Notes under the pieces: generated by a model
Databases searched by the model: none
Told to the model about the DNA's origin: nothing
What the model saw: the letters and a program-made list of their open reading frames with translations, nothing else
Shown here: in pieces, positions 17,147-24,440 of the stretch
How the letters are laid out: the number at the start of each line of letters is the position of its first letter
Numbering within the stretch: the stretch's first letter is position 1
NCBI RefSeq assembly: GCF_018607995.1
Contig: NZ_JABBAL010000033.1
Coordinates: 1 to 49,313 of the forward strand
Source of the DNA: Planktotalea sp.
GTDB taxonomy: Bacteria > Pseudomonadota > Alphaproteobacteria > Rhodobacterales > Rhodobacteraceae
Reading direction: 5' to 3'
Length of the DNA stretch: 49,313 nt
Program-made: the position numbers and the translations under genes

Positions 17147-17685
17147 GACGGCTCATTTGCTAAGCTCAGCGGAGCGACCTTGCCCGAGCGCAAGATTTGC
17201 CAAATATCGAGCAGGAGAACGAGTGCGTAGATCGCAACGGACGCCGCTAGCAAGTAGTAAAAGGGCTCGTATGAGATCAAAAGCTGCTGCGTGGTCTCGC
17301 CAAACTTGCTTGCCGTGCCCCCTGCATGCCAAAGTCGCCAAGACATAAAGATAAGCAGACCAAACCCCATGAGTTTCACCACGATCATCGACCACTTGGC
17401 GAAGGCAACTGACATGCGTGCTTCCAAGACTTCGATCTCGATGTGCGCGCCTGTGCGTGCGCCAAAGGGGATCGACAGCGCGACGATGACCACAAGGCAC
17501 AGGATCAAAAGGTCTTCCGCACCAGTGATCGGTGCGTTCAACGCTTTACGCATGATGAGCACGTTCCACACGGAAAACCCGGTCATAAAGATCAAGGTCC
17601 CGCCACCGCAAAGGAAAGCGATCCAAGTCAACACGCGATCCAATAGAGTGATCAGAGCAGGTTTTTCGCGCGTTTGGCTCATCAT
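17143..17685 (-). CDS. TRAP transporter small permease (DctQ family)
   Basis: A 180-residue protein with four hydrophobic segments and the DctQ pattern GARTGAHIEIEVLEARM between spans two and three. It partners the large permease, whose gene it overlaps by 4 nt, and follows the glutathione transferase by 3 nt. The compact spacing shows one transcript from 19532 leftward. Confidence 0.88.
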   Translation of the reverse strand: MMSQTREKPALITLLDRVLTWIAFLCGGGTLIFMTGFSVWNVLIMRKALNAPITGAEDLLILCLVVIVALSIPFGARTGAHIEIEVLEARMSVAFAKWSMIVVKLMGFGLLIFMSWRLWHAGGTASKFGETTQQLLISYEPFYYLLAASVAIYALVLLLDIWQILRSGKVAPLSLANEPS

Positions 17686-17688
17686 TAC

Positions 17689-18450
17689 TCAAACTTCTGC
17701 AAAATCAGGGCACCACTTTAGAACGCCCTCTTTGAAGCTTTCCTTTTGCGCAAAGTCCTCCGCCCAGCGGGTCACATTGGGATAGGGTTCAAACGAGTAT
17801 CCGCAGCCAAGAATTACGAAATGCAGGGGGATCCAGGAAATATCTGCGAGGCTGTATTCATCGCCCATGATCCACTTGCGCCCCTCAAGCGTTTTTTCGA
17901 GCTTGAAGAAACACGCATCCAGAATGGCCGTCGCCTTGTCGAGATCACTGGTGCTAAAACTTTTGTCGCCTTCGTGTTTTGCGTGAAAGTTTTTGAGTTC
18001 TTCGTTTTGTTGTAGAGCATTATATTTCGCCTGCTCTTCGGCTGTTTTTTTTATCTTCGGTGCCATCTTGGTCGCGTAGACATAAGGCTTGCAGGCCGGC
18101 ACATGGATCGCAGCGGCAAGGTGGAGCCAACCCATCAGTTCCGCCTCATCGCCATGGCGCAAAGACGGTTCGGCATAGGTTTCATCGAGATAATCGATGA
18201 TGTCGTTGGATTCGATATGAACCACACCATTGTCGATCAACGTTGGGACCAGACCATTGGGATTGATGCCGAAATAGTCGTCGGTGATGTTTTCTTTCTT
18301 CTTGAGATCAAGGTGATGACTTTCCCAGTCAAGACCTTTTTCGATCAATGTCATGCGCACACGCATGGAGCAATTGGAGATGCCACCGTGATAGAGGTGC
18401 AATCCCTCAAAGCCCTCGACGGATTTGTTGGTTGGAATGATGACAGCCAT
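17689..18450 (-). CDS. Glutathione S-transferase family protein within TRAP operon
   Basis: The 253-residue protein has a thioredoxin-fold N-terminus with SNCSMRVRMTLIEKGLDW, NPNGLVPTLIDNG and the glutathione-contact IESNDIIDYL, then a helical domain with KWIMGDEYSLADISWIPLH. The CSMRVR segment is typical of plant-like and beta-etherase-related transferases. It differs clearly from the transferase at 10808, so the region supplies two glutathione steps, as in LigE/LigF plus LigG systems (one cleaves the ether, the other releases glutathione). It is lodged between the binding-protein and permease genes of a TRAP operon, tightly linking uptake with glutathione chemistry. Confidence 0.8.
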   Translation of the reverse strand: MAVIIPTNKSVEGFEGLHLYHGGISNCSMRVRMTLIEKGLDWESHHLDLKKKENITDDYFGINPNGLVPTLIDNGVVHIESNDIIDYLDETYAEPSLRHGDEAELMGWLHLAAAIHVPACKPYVYATKMAPKIKKTAEEQAKYNALQQNEELKNFHAKHEGDKSFSTSDLDKATAILDACFFKLEKTLEGRKWIMGDEYSLADISWIPLHFVILGCGYSFEPYPNVTRWAEDFAQKESFKEGVLKWCPDFAEV

Positions 18451-18479
18451 GGTAAAACGCCTTCCGATTTAGTAGAATA

Positions 18480-18510
18480 GCGTGCCCCGGAAACGTCTTC
18501 GACGGCACGC
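18480..18510 (-). promoter_or_regulatory. Hairpin between TRAP binding protein and downstream genes
   Basis: GCGTGCC (18480-18486) pairs with GGCACGC (18504-18510) around a 17-nt loop. No T-run follows on the minus strand, so an RNA-stabilising or processing hairpin after the binding-protein gene is more likely than a full terminator. Confidence 0.45.
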
Positions 18511-18521
18511 GAATTTGTAAT

Positions 18522-19532
18522 TTATTGGTTCAGTGCGTCGTAGATCGTACGTGCATCTCTGATGCCACGAACCTCATAGTCTGCAAAGATCTCATCCAGT
18601 CCTGCGGCAACCGCTGCATCCATTTTTGCACGCTCTTCATCAGACACGACAACCCATTGGTAGTTCTTTTCGGTTGCTTCAGCGATCATCTTTTTAGAAC
18701 GTTCGTCTGCACCATCAAATGATTTCGCCAGCTCGAGCGACATCGGCAAACCGGCAAGCTCGTCAATGATTGCGCGATGCTCATCCGACAGGCCCGTGTA
18801 TCGCTCTTTGTTCATAACCGCGTAAGTCACGGCGAAGGTCGTCGGCACGTTCTCGACGATATAAGTGGAGACATCCCAGAAGTTCCAAGGCGGCGTAATG
18901 TTGTTATAAGAAGCGGTGGTCGCATCGATCGTCCCTGTGGACAGACCCGTGTACATCTCTGTCACAGGCATTTGCACAGGTACTGCGCCAAGCGCTTTGA
19001 CGATAGGACTCGTCATTGCAGCAAAGGGCACAATCTTCGCGCCTTTGAGGCCGTCCATCGTGGAGACATCGCGCGTCGCGGCCAGCAAGTTGCCTGTCAC
19101 TGTGCCGACAGCCAATACTTTCACATCCTCATATTCACTCGCGAGGTGGTCCTCAAATATGTTCCAAATCGCGCGCGTCGATTGATCTGCGTTCTCAGAG
19201 CTGCCGGGTAAGATAGCCAACATCGTCTTGGGGAAAAGTGCGGGTGTGTAAGCGGAGACGCCAAAAGTGATGTCGCCAACGCCCTCAACCGCGCGCTTAT
19301 ATTGCTGAACAGGACCTGCGCCGAGCTGACCGGCAGGGTAGAGCTTCATTGTCAAAGAACCGCCAGAGCGCTTGTCAATCTCTTCGGCGAACCACGTAAA
19401 CATGCCCGTGTTGGTATGGTGCTGTGGTGGCAGGAACGTTGCGGCGCTTAATTCGTCACTGACGGCGGTTTGGGCTAAAAGCCCCAAAGTGGCAGATAGT
19501 GTAATGCCTAAGCTCATTTGATGAAGTTTCAT
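18522..19532 (-). CDS. TRAP transporter substrate-binding protein (DctP family)
   Basis: A 336-residue periplasmic binding protein. The first ~25 residues form a Sec signal (basic start, hydrophobic core, cleavage near AVSDE). DctP hallmarks include the KLYPAGQLGAG turn, TRDVSTMDGLKGAKI and the TEMYTGLSTGTIDATTA segment, where the family binds a carboxylate through an Arg and nearby residues. It leads the operon to 15296. GGGAGAA lies 7-8 nt before the start, and three predicted GntR operators occupy the shared control region to the right. It should deliver the pathway substrate to the DctQM membrane complex. Confidence 0.9.
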   Translation of the reverse strand: MKLHQMSLGITLSATLGLLAQTAVSDELSAATFLPPQHHTNTGMFTWFAEEIDKRSGGSLTMKLYPAGQLGAGPVQQYKRAVEGVGDITFGVSAYTPALFPKTMLAILPGSSENADQSTRAIWNIFEDHLASEYEDVKVLAVGTVTGNLLAATRDVSTMDGLKGAKIVPFAAMTSPIVKALGAVPVQMPVTEMYTGLSTGTIDATTASYNNITPPWNFWDVSTYIVENVPTTFAVTYAVMNKERYTGLSDEHRAIIDELAGLPMSLELAKSFDGADERSKKMIAEATEKNYQWVVVSDEERAKMDAAVAAGLDEIFADYEVRGIRDARTIYDALNQ

Positions 19533-19575
19533 TACGTTCTCCCAGTTTACTTAATTGCAAGAGGGGGCGGCACAG

Positions 19576-19589
19576 ATTGGGATCCCAAA
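19576..19589. promoter_or_regulatory. Predicted GntR operator 4
   Basis: ATTGGGATCCCAAA, 13 of 14 positions as in operator 1, 44 nt upstream of the DctP start. Confidence 0.65.
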
Positions 19590-19648
19590 AATCAAATGAG
19601 CGCCTAATAAATGCGAAGTATTTCCCCTAATTTAACGAATTTGCACAA

Positions 19649-19662
19649 TTTAGGATCCCATA
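19649..19662. promoter_or_regulatory. Predicted GntR operator 5
   Basis: TTTAGGATCCCATA, centred 73 bp from operator 4, the same spacing as between operators 2 and 3. Confidence 0.6.
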
Positions 19663-19712
19663 TCAAGAAAAATTTGCTGTTTTTATGGATTCAAGCGGCA
19701 GTAACCCTTGAT

Positions 19713-19726
19713 TTTAGGATCCCAAA
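19713..19726. promoter_or_regulatory. Predicted GntR operator 6
   Basis: TTTAGGATCCCAAA, 83 nt upstream of the second alkylsulfatase-like gene and 64 bp from operator 5. Confidence 0.65.
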
Positions 19727-19809
19727 GCGCGTTTATGGATGAGAACTAAAGCTTAACGTCTCGCGTTTTTCATCTCATCCTCGCGACATTGCTAGAAAGG
19801 ATCTCAGTC

Positions 19810-21087
19810 ATGCATCCCGAACTCGTAGCGCACCCCGCTTATTTCGAAAAAGAAATCGTAAAGCTTGCAGATAATGTCTATCAAGCCTTCGGTTTTGCGG
19901 CATCCAACGTGTATATGATCATTGGCGACGATGGTTTGATCATCGTTGATACGTCGGAGACGACAGCGGCCGCAGAGAATATCTTGGCCGAGTTTCGCAA
20001 GATCACTGACCTTCCTATCAAGACGATTATCCTGACCCATTCACACCGCGATCATGTTTCTGGTGCGAGCGTATTTGCCGAAGGCGGAAGTCCTGAGATC
20101 CTTGCAAGTACGCGGTTTTCTGAGGATTCGCTCTTTGTGGCCTCCAATCATCCGCAGCCCGTCAAAGCCATGCAAGTACGTACCAAGCGGCAGTTTGGCA
20201 TTGGTCTGTCTTACCCAGATGAAATTGTGGGTATCGGTGTCGGACCTGGCGCGCGACCGCTCAAAGGAATGGGGGCAGGTGCTTTACCACCGACACAAAG
20301 GATCGGTGACGAGGGCGCAAAGATCAACATCCACGGCATTGATCTAGAGCTGGTTCGCGCTCCGGGTGAGACGCCCGATCACATCGTCGTTTGGTATCCC
20401 GAGAAGAAAGTGTTGATCTGTGGCGATAACTTTTATCGCTCTTTCCCCAACCTCTACCCGCCACGCGGCACCGCGTATCGTGATTTCGATTCTTGGGCTG
20501 ATACGATGGATTTGTTGATGGGGTTTGGACCGGAAGTGCTTGGGCCCGGTCACACAAAAGCGGTGTTTGGTGCGGGTAAAATCAAGAGCGATTTGACAGA
20601 TTACCGTGATGCGATCCGCCATATTGTCGATGAAACCCGCAATGGAATGGACGAAGGTTTAACGATTGACGAATTGGCGCATAAAGTGAAGCTGCCAGAC
20701 CACTTGGCCGAGAAACCGCACCTACGGGAATACTACGGCCGTGTTGATTTTTCCGTGCGCGCCTATTTTGTTGGCACGATGGGTTGGTTTGATGGCAATC
20801 CTACCTCGCTTGCGCCGCTCTCACCAAAGAACGAGGCCGTGCGCTTCATAGACATGGCAGGGGGAGGTGCGGCTGTCTTGGCATCTGCGCAAAAGGCGCT
20901 CAAAGACGGTGACTTTCAATGGGGGCTTCAGCTTGTAGATCGTTTGTTGAACGTGGGTTATGAGGTCGATGCTGCAAAAGCGTTGAAAGCGGAAACGCTC
21001 AGGGCACATGCAGTCAGTCAGATCAATTGTCCGACGCGACATTACTATATCCAATGTGCGAAAGAGATTGAGCAGGGTGACGTTTAA
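19810..21087 (+). CDS. Alkylsulfatase-like metallo-beta-lactamase-fold hydrolase (copy 2)
   Basis: This protein also has 425 residues and is a clear paralogue of the product at 7083-8360, sharing THSHRDH (76-82), GETPDHIVVW, GDNFYRSFPNLY, RGTAYRDFD and GWFDGNPTSL. Like copy 1 it lacks both a signal peptide and the C-terminal SCP2-like domain of SdsA1. ATG at 19810 is preceded by GAAAGGATC at good spacing; an in-frame TTG seven codons earlier is rejected. It is transcribed alone, divergent from the DctP operon, from the operator-rich region, and ends at a strong terminator. Two copies suggest either two related esters or isozymes under different promoters. Confidence 0.78.
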   Translation: MHPELVAHPAYFEKEIVKLADNVYQAFGFAASNVYMIIGDDGLIIVDTSETTAAAENILAEFRKITDLPIKTIILTHSHRDHVSGASVFAEGGSPEILASTRFSEDSLFVASNHPQPVKAMQVRTKRQFGIGLSYPDEIVGIGVGPGARPLKGMGAGALPPTQRIGDEGAKINIHGIDLELVRAPGETPDHIVVWYPEKKVLICGDNFYRSFPNLYPPRGTAYRDFDSWADTMDLLMGFGPEVLGPGHTKAVFGAGKIKSDLTDYRDAIRHIVDETRNGMDEGLTIDELAHKVKLPDHLAEKPHLREYYGRVDFSVRAYFVGTMGWFDGNPTSLAPLSPKNEAVRFIDMAGGGAAVLASAQKALKDGDFQWGLQLVDRLLNVGYEVDAAKALKAETLRAHAVSQINCPTRHYYIQCAKEIEQGDV

Positions 21088-21103
21088 CAAGCTAAAAGCA
21101 AAC

Positions 21104-21126
21104 GACGGCGCTCAAGCAGCGCCGTC
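21104..21126 (+). terminator. Intrinsic terminator after alkylsulfatase-like gene
   Basis: Perfect 9-bp stem GACGGCGCT / AGCGCCGTC with a 5-nt loop, followed by TTGCTTGGCTTTTT. It overlaps the last codons of the convergent reductase gene. Confidence 0.8.
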
Positions 21127-21930
21127 TTGCTTGGCTTTTTGGTGCTGTTCCTCAATCAGACCAATCTTCCAATAGCCAGAAATATAGGTGTCCTCGCGGG
21201 GCACCTTTTTCTCATTGCTCAGAAAATCACGCAAGGAACGAATGACGCCAGACTCGCCTGCGATACAGGTCTGCACCCGCCCCTCTGGCCACTCCATCGA
21301 TTTGATGAAGGCTTCTGGGCGCGTTGAGGCTTGATGCGGGTCAGGATGAACCAGCCAATGCATTTCTATCCCCTCGGGTGCATCGATGTCCTGTTGATCT
21401 TGTGGCGCTGTGATTTCAAAGATCGCGATGCCCTTCGCATCCCTCGGCATCGCCTCTAGTGCGACCGCAGCCACGGGGATCGCCGATGGATCCGCCGCGA
21501 CAAGGTACCAATCCGCGTCGAACTGCGTCAGCTTCGGCGTGCTCGGACCAGCGAAGCCCAGAAAATACCCAGCCTTGGCAGAACTGGCCCAACGTGACGC
21601 GGGACCTTCATCACCGTGGGCCACAAAATCGATGCTCAACTCTTTTGCCGACGCGTCAAACTTGCGCACCGTATAAGTTCGTCGAACAGGAGCAGGGCCG
21701 CTTGTCAGGCGTTCAATAAAATGCGCTTTGCTTTCATCAATTTCAGGGATCATCAGCTTGCAATTCCCGCCGTCACGATCTGCTGGAAAGCCGTCCAATT
21801 CTGGGCCTGCGAAAACGACGCGGATCATATTGGGCGTTAGATACCAAGCGTTTTTTACGGTTAAGACGCGCGGGGCTGGTCGTCCTGTCAGTTTGCGCGC
21901 AGCTTGCGTTACTTTTGAAGCCAAAGTCAT
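21112..21930 (-). CDS. Siderophore-interacting protein-like FAD/NAD(P)H reductase
   Basis: The 272-residue protein has the SIP/ViuB layout: RRTYTVRKFD (about 83-92) for FAD binding, DFVAHGDEGPASRWA, then a nicotinamide-binding half with VAADPSAIPVAAVAL and a C-terminal GYWKIG. The family reduces ferric siderophores in the cytoplasm. Here no iron-uptake gene is near; it is the last gene of the TAXI-permease-sulfatase-hydrolase unit, so it may instead feed electrons to a pathway reaction. ATG at 21930 with AGGA upstream is preferred over TTG at 21936. The stop codon lies inside the terminator of the convergent gene. Confidence 0.78.
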   Translation of the reverse strand: MTLASKVTQAARKLTGRPAPRVLTVKNAWYLTPNMIRVVFAGPELDGFPADRDGGNCKLMIPEIDESKAHFIERLTSGPAPVRRTYTVRKFDASAKELSIDFVAHGDEGPASRWASSAKAGYFLGFAGPSTPKLTQFDADWYLVAADPSAIPVAAVALEAMPRDAKGIAIFEITAPQDQQDIDAPEGIEMHWLVHPDPHQASTRPEAFIKSMEWPEGRVQTCIAGESGVIRSLRDFLSNEKKVPREDTYISGYWKIGLIEEQHQKAKQDGAA

Positions 21931-21944
21931 ATTCAATTCCTAAA

Positions 21945-22841
21945 TCAAAATTGGTCAAGATCGTTTGCGATCGCAACTTTGCCAGAATACCGCCGCGAGA
22001 TCCGCGCTGTGTAATCGGGCGCAGTTTCGGAGTTAATGCTGTCGAGTGGGATGTGAACTGCAACCACGTGCTCAACACCAGCGCGCTGGGCAAGTTCCCC
22101 TAATTGCTCAGGGCTCATATGGTGCGCGTGCAAATGCTCGCCCATCATTGCGATGCGCTCTGCGGTCATATGGGGGTTCTTTTCCATAAGTTGCGCGATG
22201 ATTTGCTCGGCAACCATCATTTCCCCGACCAAAAGCTGCGCGTCCGTGGCCAATTCTTCGACCAAGCTGCAAGGACCTGTGTCGCCTGTGTAAACGATCG
22301 AGCGATCAGGTGCGTCAAAACGCAAAGAAAGTGATATGGGCCCTTCGGTCCCAAAGTTTTCCTCACTGCGGTAATGCGTGTTTTCGCAACATGAGATGCG
22401 AATGTCATCGATCTTGAAGCTGTCACCTGCATGGATTTCCTCAACCTTCACAAACTCACGCGGATGTGGAAGCGTTTGGCCTGAGACACCAAAGCCGATT
22501 GCACTAGGCACATCACAGGCCGACAAAAGGCCCTCGATGATCTGACGGGTGCCCACAGGGCCATAAACTGTGATCGGCTGTGTGCGTTGCAGCATCATAT
22601 TGATGCCAAGGCAGGTGAATAGGGAGCCGATATGATCAAAATGGTGGTGCGACAAGATGATCTTGTGCACGCGGCGAAAATCAATGCCTGCGCGCATCAG
22701 TTGCTGCATCGTACCTTCACCGCAATCAATTAGGATTACACGCTCACCTCGCGTAATCGCATGTGCAGGCTGGGAGCGATGGAGCTTTGGGACAGGGCCC
22801 CCAGCTGTGCCTAAGGTGGTGAATGTGGTTGAAAGCGTCAT
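21945..22841 (-). CDS. RNase Z/arylsulfatase AtsA-like metallohydrolase
   Basis: A 298-residue MBL-fold protein with SHHHFDH (residues 64-70), the LIDCGEGTMQQL segment before it, TGDTGPC and a late HLHAHHMSP, as in the RNase Z-like branch. That branch contains tRNA 3' processing enzymes, phosphodiesterases and the type III arylsulfatase AtsA of Pseudoalteromonas carrageenovora. The genomic setting, one base after a formylglycine sulfatase gene, makes a small-molecule ester (possibly aryl sulfate) more likely than tRNA. There is no signal peptide. It is separated by 14 nt from the reductase gene. Confidence 0.72.
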   Translation of the reverse strand: MTLSTTFTTLGTAGGPVPKLHRSQPAHAITRGERVILIDCGEGTMQQLMRAGIDFRRVHKIILSHHHFDHIGSLFTCLGINMMLQRTQPITVYGPVGTRQIIEGLLSACDVPSAIGFGVSGQTLPHPREFVKVEEIHAGDSFKIDDIRISCCENTHYRSEENFGTEGPISLSLRFDAPDRSIVYTGDTGPCSLVEELATDAQLLVGEMMVAEQIIAQLMEKNPHMTAERIAMMGEHLHAHHMSPEQLGELAQRAGVEHVVAVHIPLDSINSETAPDYTARISRRYSGKVAIANDLDQF

Positions 22842-22842
22842 T

Positions 22843-24426
22843 CTAAGCCTGCGCGGTTGGGAGCGGAACGCGATCTGCCGCTGCGATTTCCAGCTCTGCT
22901 AAACCTTCGAGCAAACGCGCTTTTACGTCTTGGTTTTCAGCATTGTCCCATAGGTTCACCATTTCACCAGGATCATTGGCGAGATCGAACAGCTCATTTT
23001 GGCATTTGCCGAGATAAATCGAGAGCCGCCAATTGCCTTGCACAATACTGTGGACACGCGGACGCGGGCCAAAAGCTTCTTGTGTACGTTGCGTTTCATA
23101 TTGGATATGCGCCGCATTGCGCCCCGCGCCGCCCACAACTGGCAAAACGACGCCCTGCATGCCAAGCGATCTTTCGACCTTGGCGTGCTCCAGAATAGTG
23201 GTGCCGATATCATGCGTTTGCGCCAGATCATCTGTGCGGGTACCGCTGTCTGCTTTGGGATCCGCCCAGATGAAGGGCACATGGGTCAGGCTGTCATATT
23301 GTTCGGCCCCTTTGAACAAAAGCCGATGTTCCCCCAAGTGATCCCCATGATCAGACGTATAGATTTGCACGGTATTATCAGCGACGCCCGATTCGAAGGC
23401 AGCATTGCGCACGCGTCCGACCGCATCATCGATCATCGTGATCATCCCACAGGTCAGCGCGCGGGCTTCCTGTGCCTCTTGTTTGGAAACGGCCAGCGAA
23501 TACCCGGCCATTTGGCCCAATGAGGGATCATTGGCGCGATCGCGTTCGGCGATTTTGACATACTCTGGTGGATCCCAATCATCACCCACATACGCGGCTG
23601 GCACGACCATATCTTCGGGCTTATACATGTCCCAATATTTACCGGGAGGGGTGAATGGATGATGCGGATCAGGGAAAGACACTACGAGCAGGAATGGCTT
23701 TGGATTGTCTTTGCGTGCTTCCAGCCACTCAGCCGCGCGATCAGCGATAAAACTTGTTGAGTAGTGTTCTTCAGGGACTTTGGTACGAATGGCTTGGGGG
23801 ACGGTGTAGTCATGTGCTAATTGTATGTTGCGTCCGCGCTTTGCAAGCGCGTCTGGGGCGTTTTTCTTCACCCACTCTAAATGATCGCCACCCGTGTTAA
23901 AGCCATGGCGCATTACAGATGTGTATTCGTTAAAACCATAGAACGGCAGTGGCACTTTTGGGTCTGGCTTGTCCCAAAATTCTTGCCGCTCGTATTGATA
24001 CGTCTCATTGTCGAGATCACAGCGAACGGCGATGGCAAGATCATCGGGCGGTGCTGCAAAGTCTTCCCTGTGCTCAGGCGGTTCGATTTGAATGTCCCAA
24101 TCCGACACATTCTGTAGGTGGCTTTTTCCGATGAGACATGTGTCATATCCAGCAGCGGACAAAAGCTCCACGAACGTCACATTGTCATGGGACAATGGAA
24201 TGCCAAGCGAACGTGTGCCATGGCTCGATGGCATTCGGCAAGTCATCAGGCTGGCGCGATTGGGCATGCAAACGGGCGAGGCGACGTAGAAGCGATCATG
24301 ACTGACGCCCTCAGCGGCCATCGCATCAATGTTCGGCGTGCGCAGAACCGGATGACCGTTACAGCCCAAATGATCGTAACGCTGTTGATCTGTGATGAAG
24401 AGGATGTAGCTCGGGCGTTCAGTCAT
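22843..24426 (-). CDS. Type I (formylglycine) sulfatase 2, cytoplasmic
   Basis: The 527-residue protein has the sulfatase metal site ITDQQRYD near the start, the activation motif CMPNR at residues 53-57 followed by CRMPSSHG, and TSDHGDHLGEH later. The Cys means it needs formylglycine maturation, not encoded here. It lacks a signal peptide and so should act in the cytoplasm. It is only distantly similar to the sulfatase at 12415 and probably has a different preferred ester. It lies 14 nt downstream of the fused TRAP permease gene and one base before the RNase Z-like gene, clearly in the same unit. Confidence 0.87.
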   Translation of the reverse strand: MTERPSYILFITDQQRYDHLGCNGHPVLRTPNIDAMAAEGVSHDRFYVASPVCMPNRASLMTCRMPSSHGTRSLGIPLSHDNVTFVELLSAAGYDTCLIGKSHLQNVSDWDIQIEPPEHREDFAAPPDDLAIAVRCDLDNETYQYERQEFWDKPDPKVPLPFYGFNEYTSVMRHGFNTGGDHLEWVKKNAPDALAKRGRNIQLAHDYTVPQAIRTKVPEEHYSTSFIADRAAEWLEARKDNPKPFLLVVSFPDPHHPFTPPGKYWDMYKPEDMVVPAAYVGDDWDPPEYVKIAERDRANDPSLGQMAGYSLAVSKQEAQEARALTCGMITMIDDAVGRVRNAAFESGVADNTVQIYTSDHGDHLGEHRLLFKGAEQYDSLTHVPFIWADPKADSGTRTDDLAQTHDIGTTILEHAKVERSLGMQGVVLPVVGGAGRNAAHIQYETQRTQEAFGPRPRVHSIVQGNWRLSIYLGKCQNELFDLANDPGEMVNLWDNAENQDVKARLLEGLAELEIAAADRVPLPTAQA

Positions 24427-24440
24427 TTTACTTCCCCTGT

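Noticed and set aside
16020..17156. Long alternative frame across the TRAP large permease gene
   Set aside because: It is rich in Arg, His and Gly with no domain, whereas the other frame encodes a complete DctM protein.
23254..23268. TTTGGGATCC inside the second sulfatase gene
   Set aside because: It is within a coding sequence, has only one good half and no promoter nearby.
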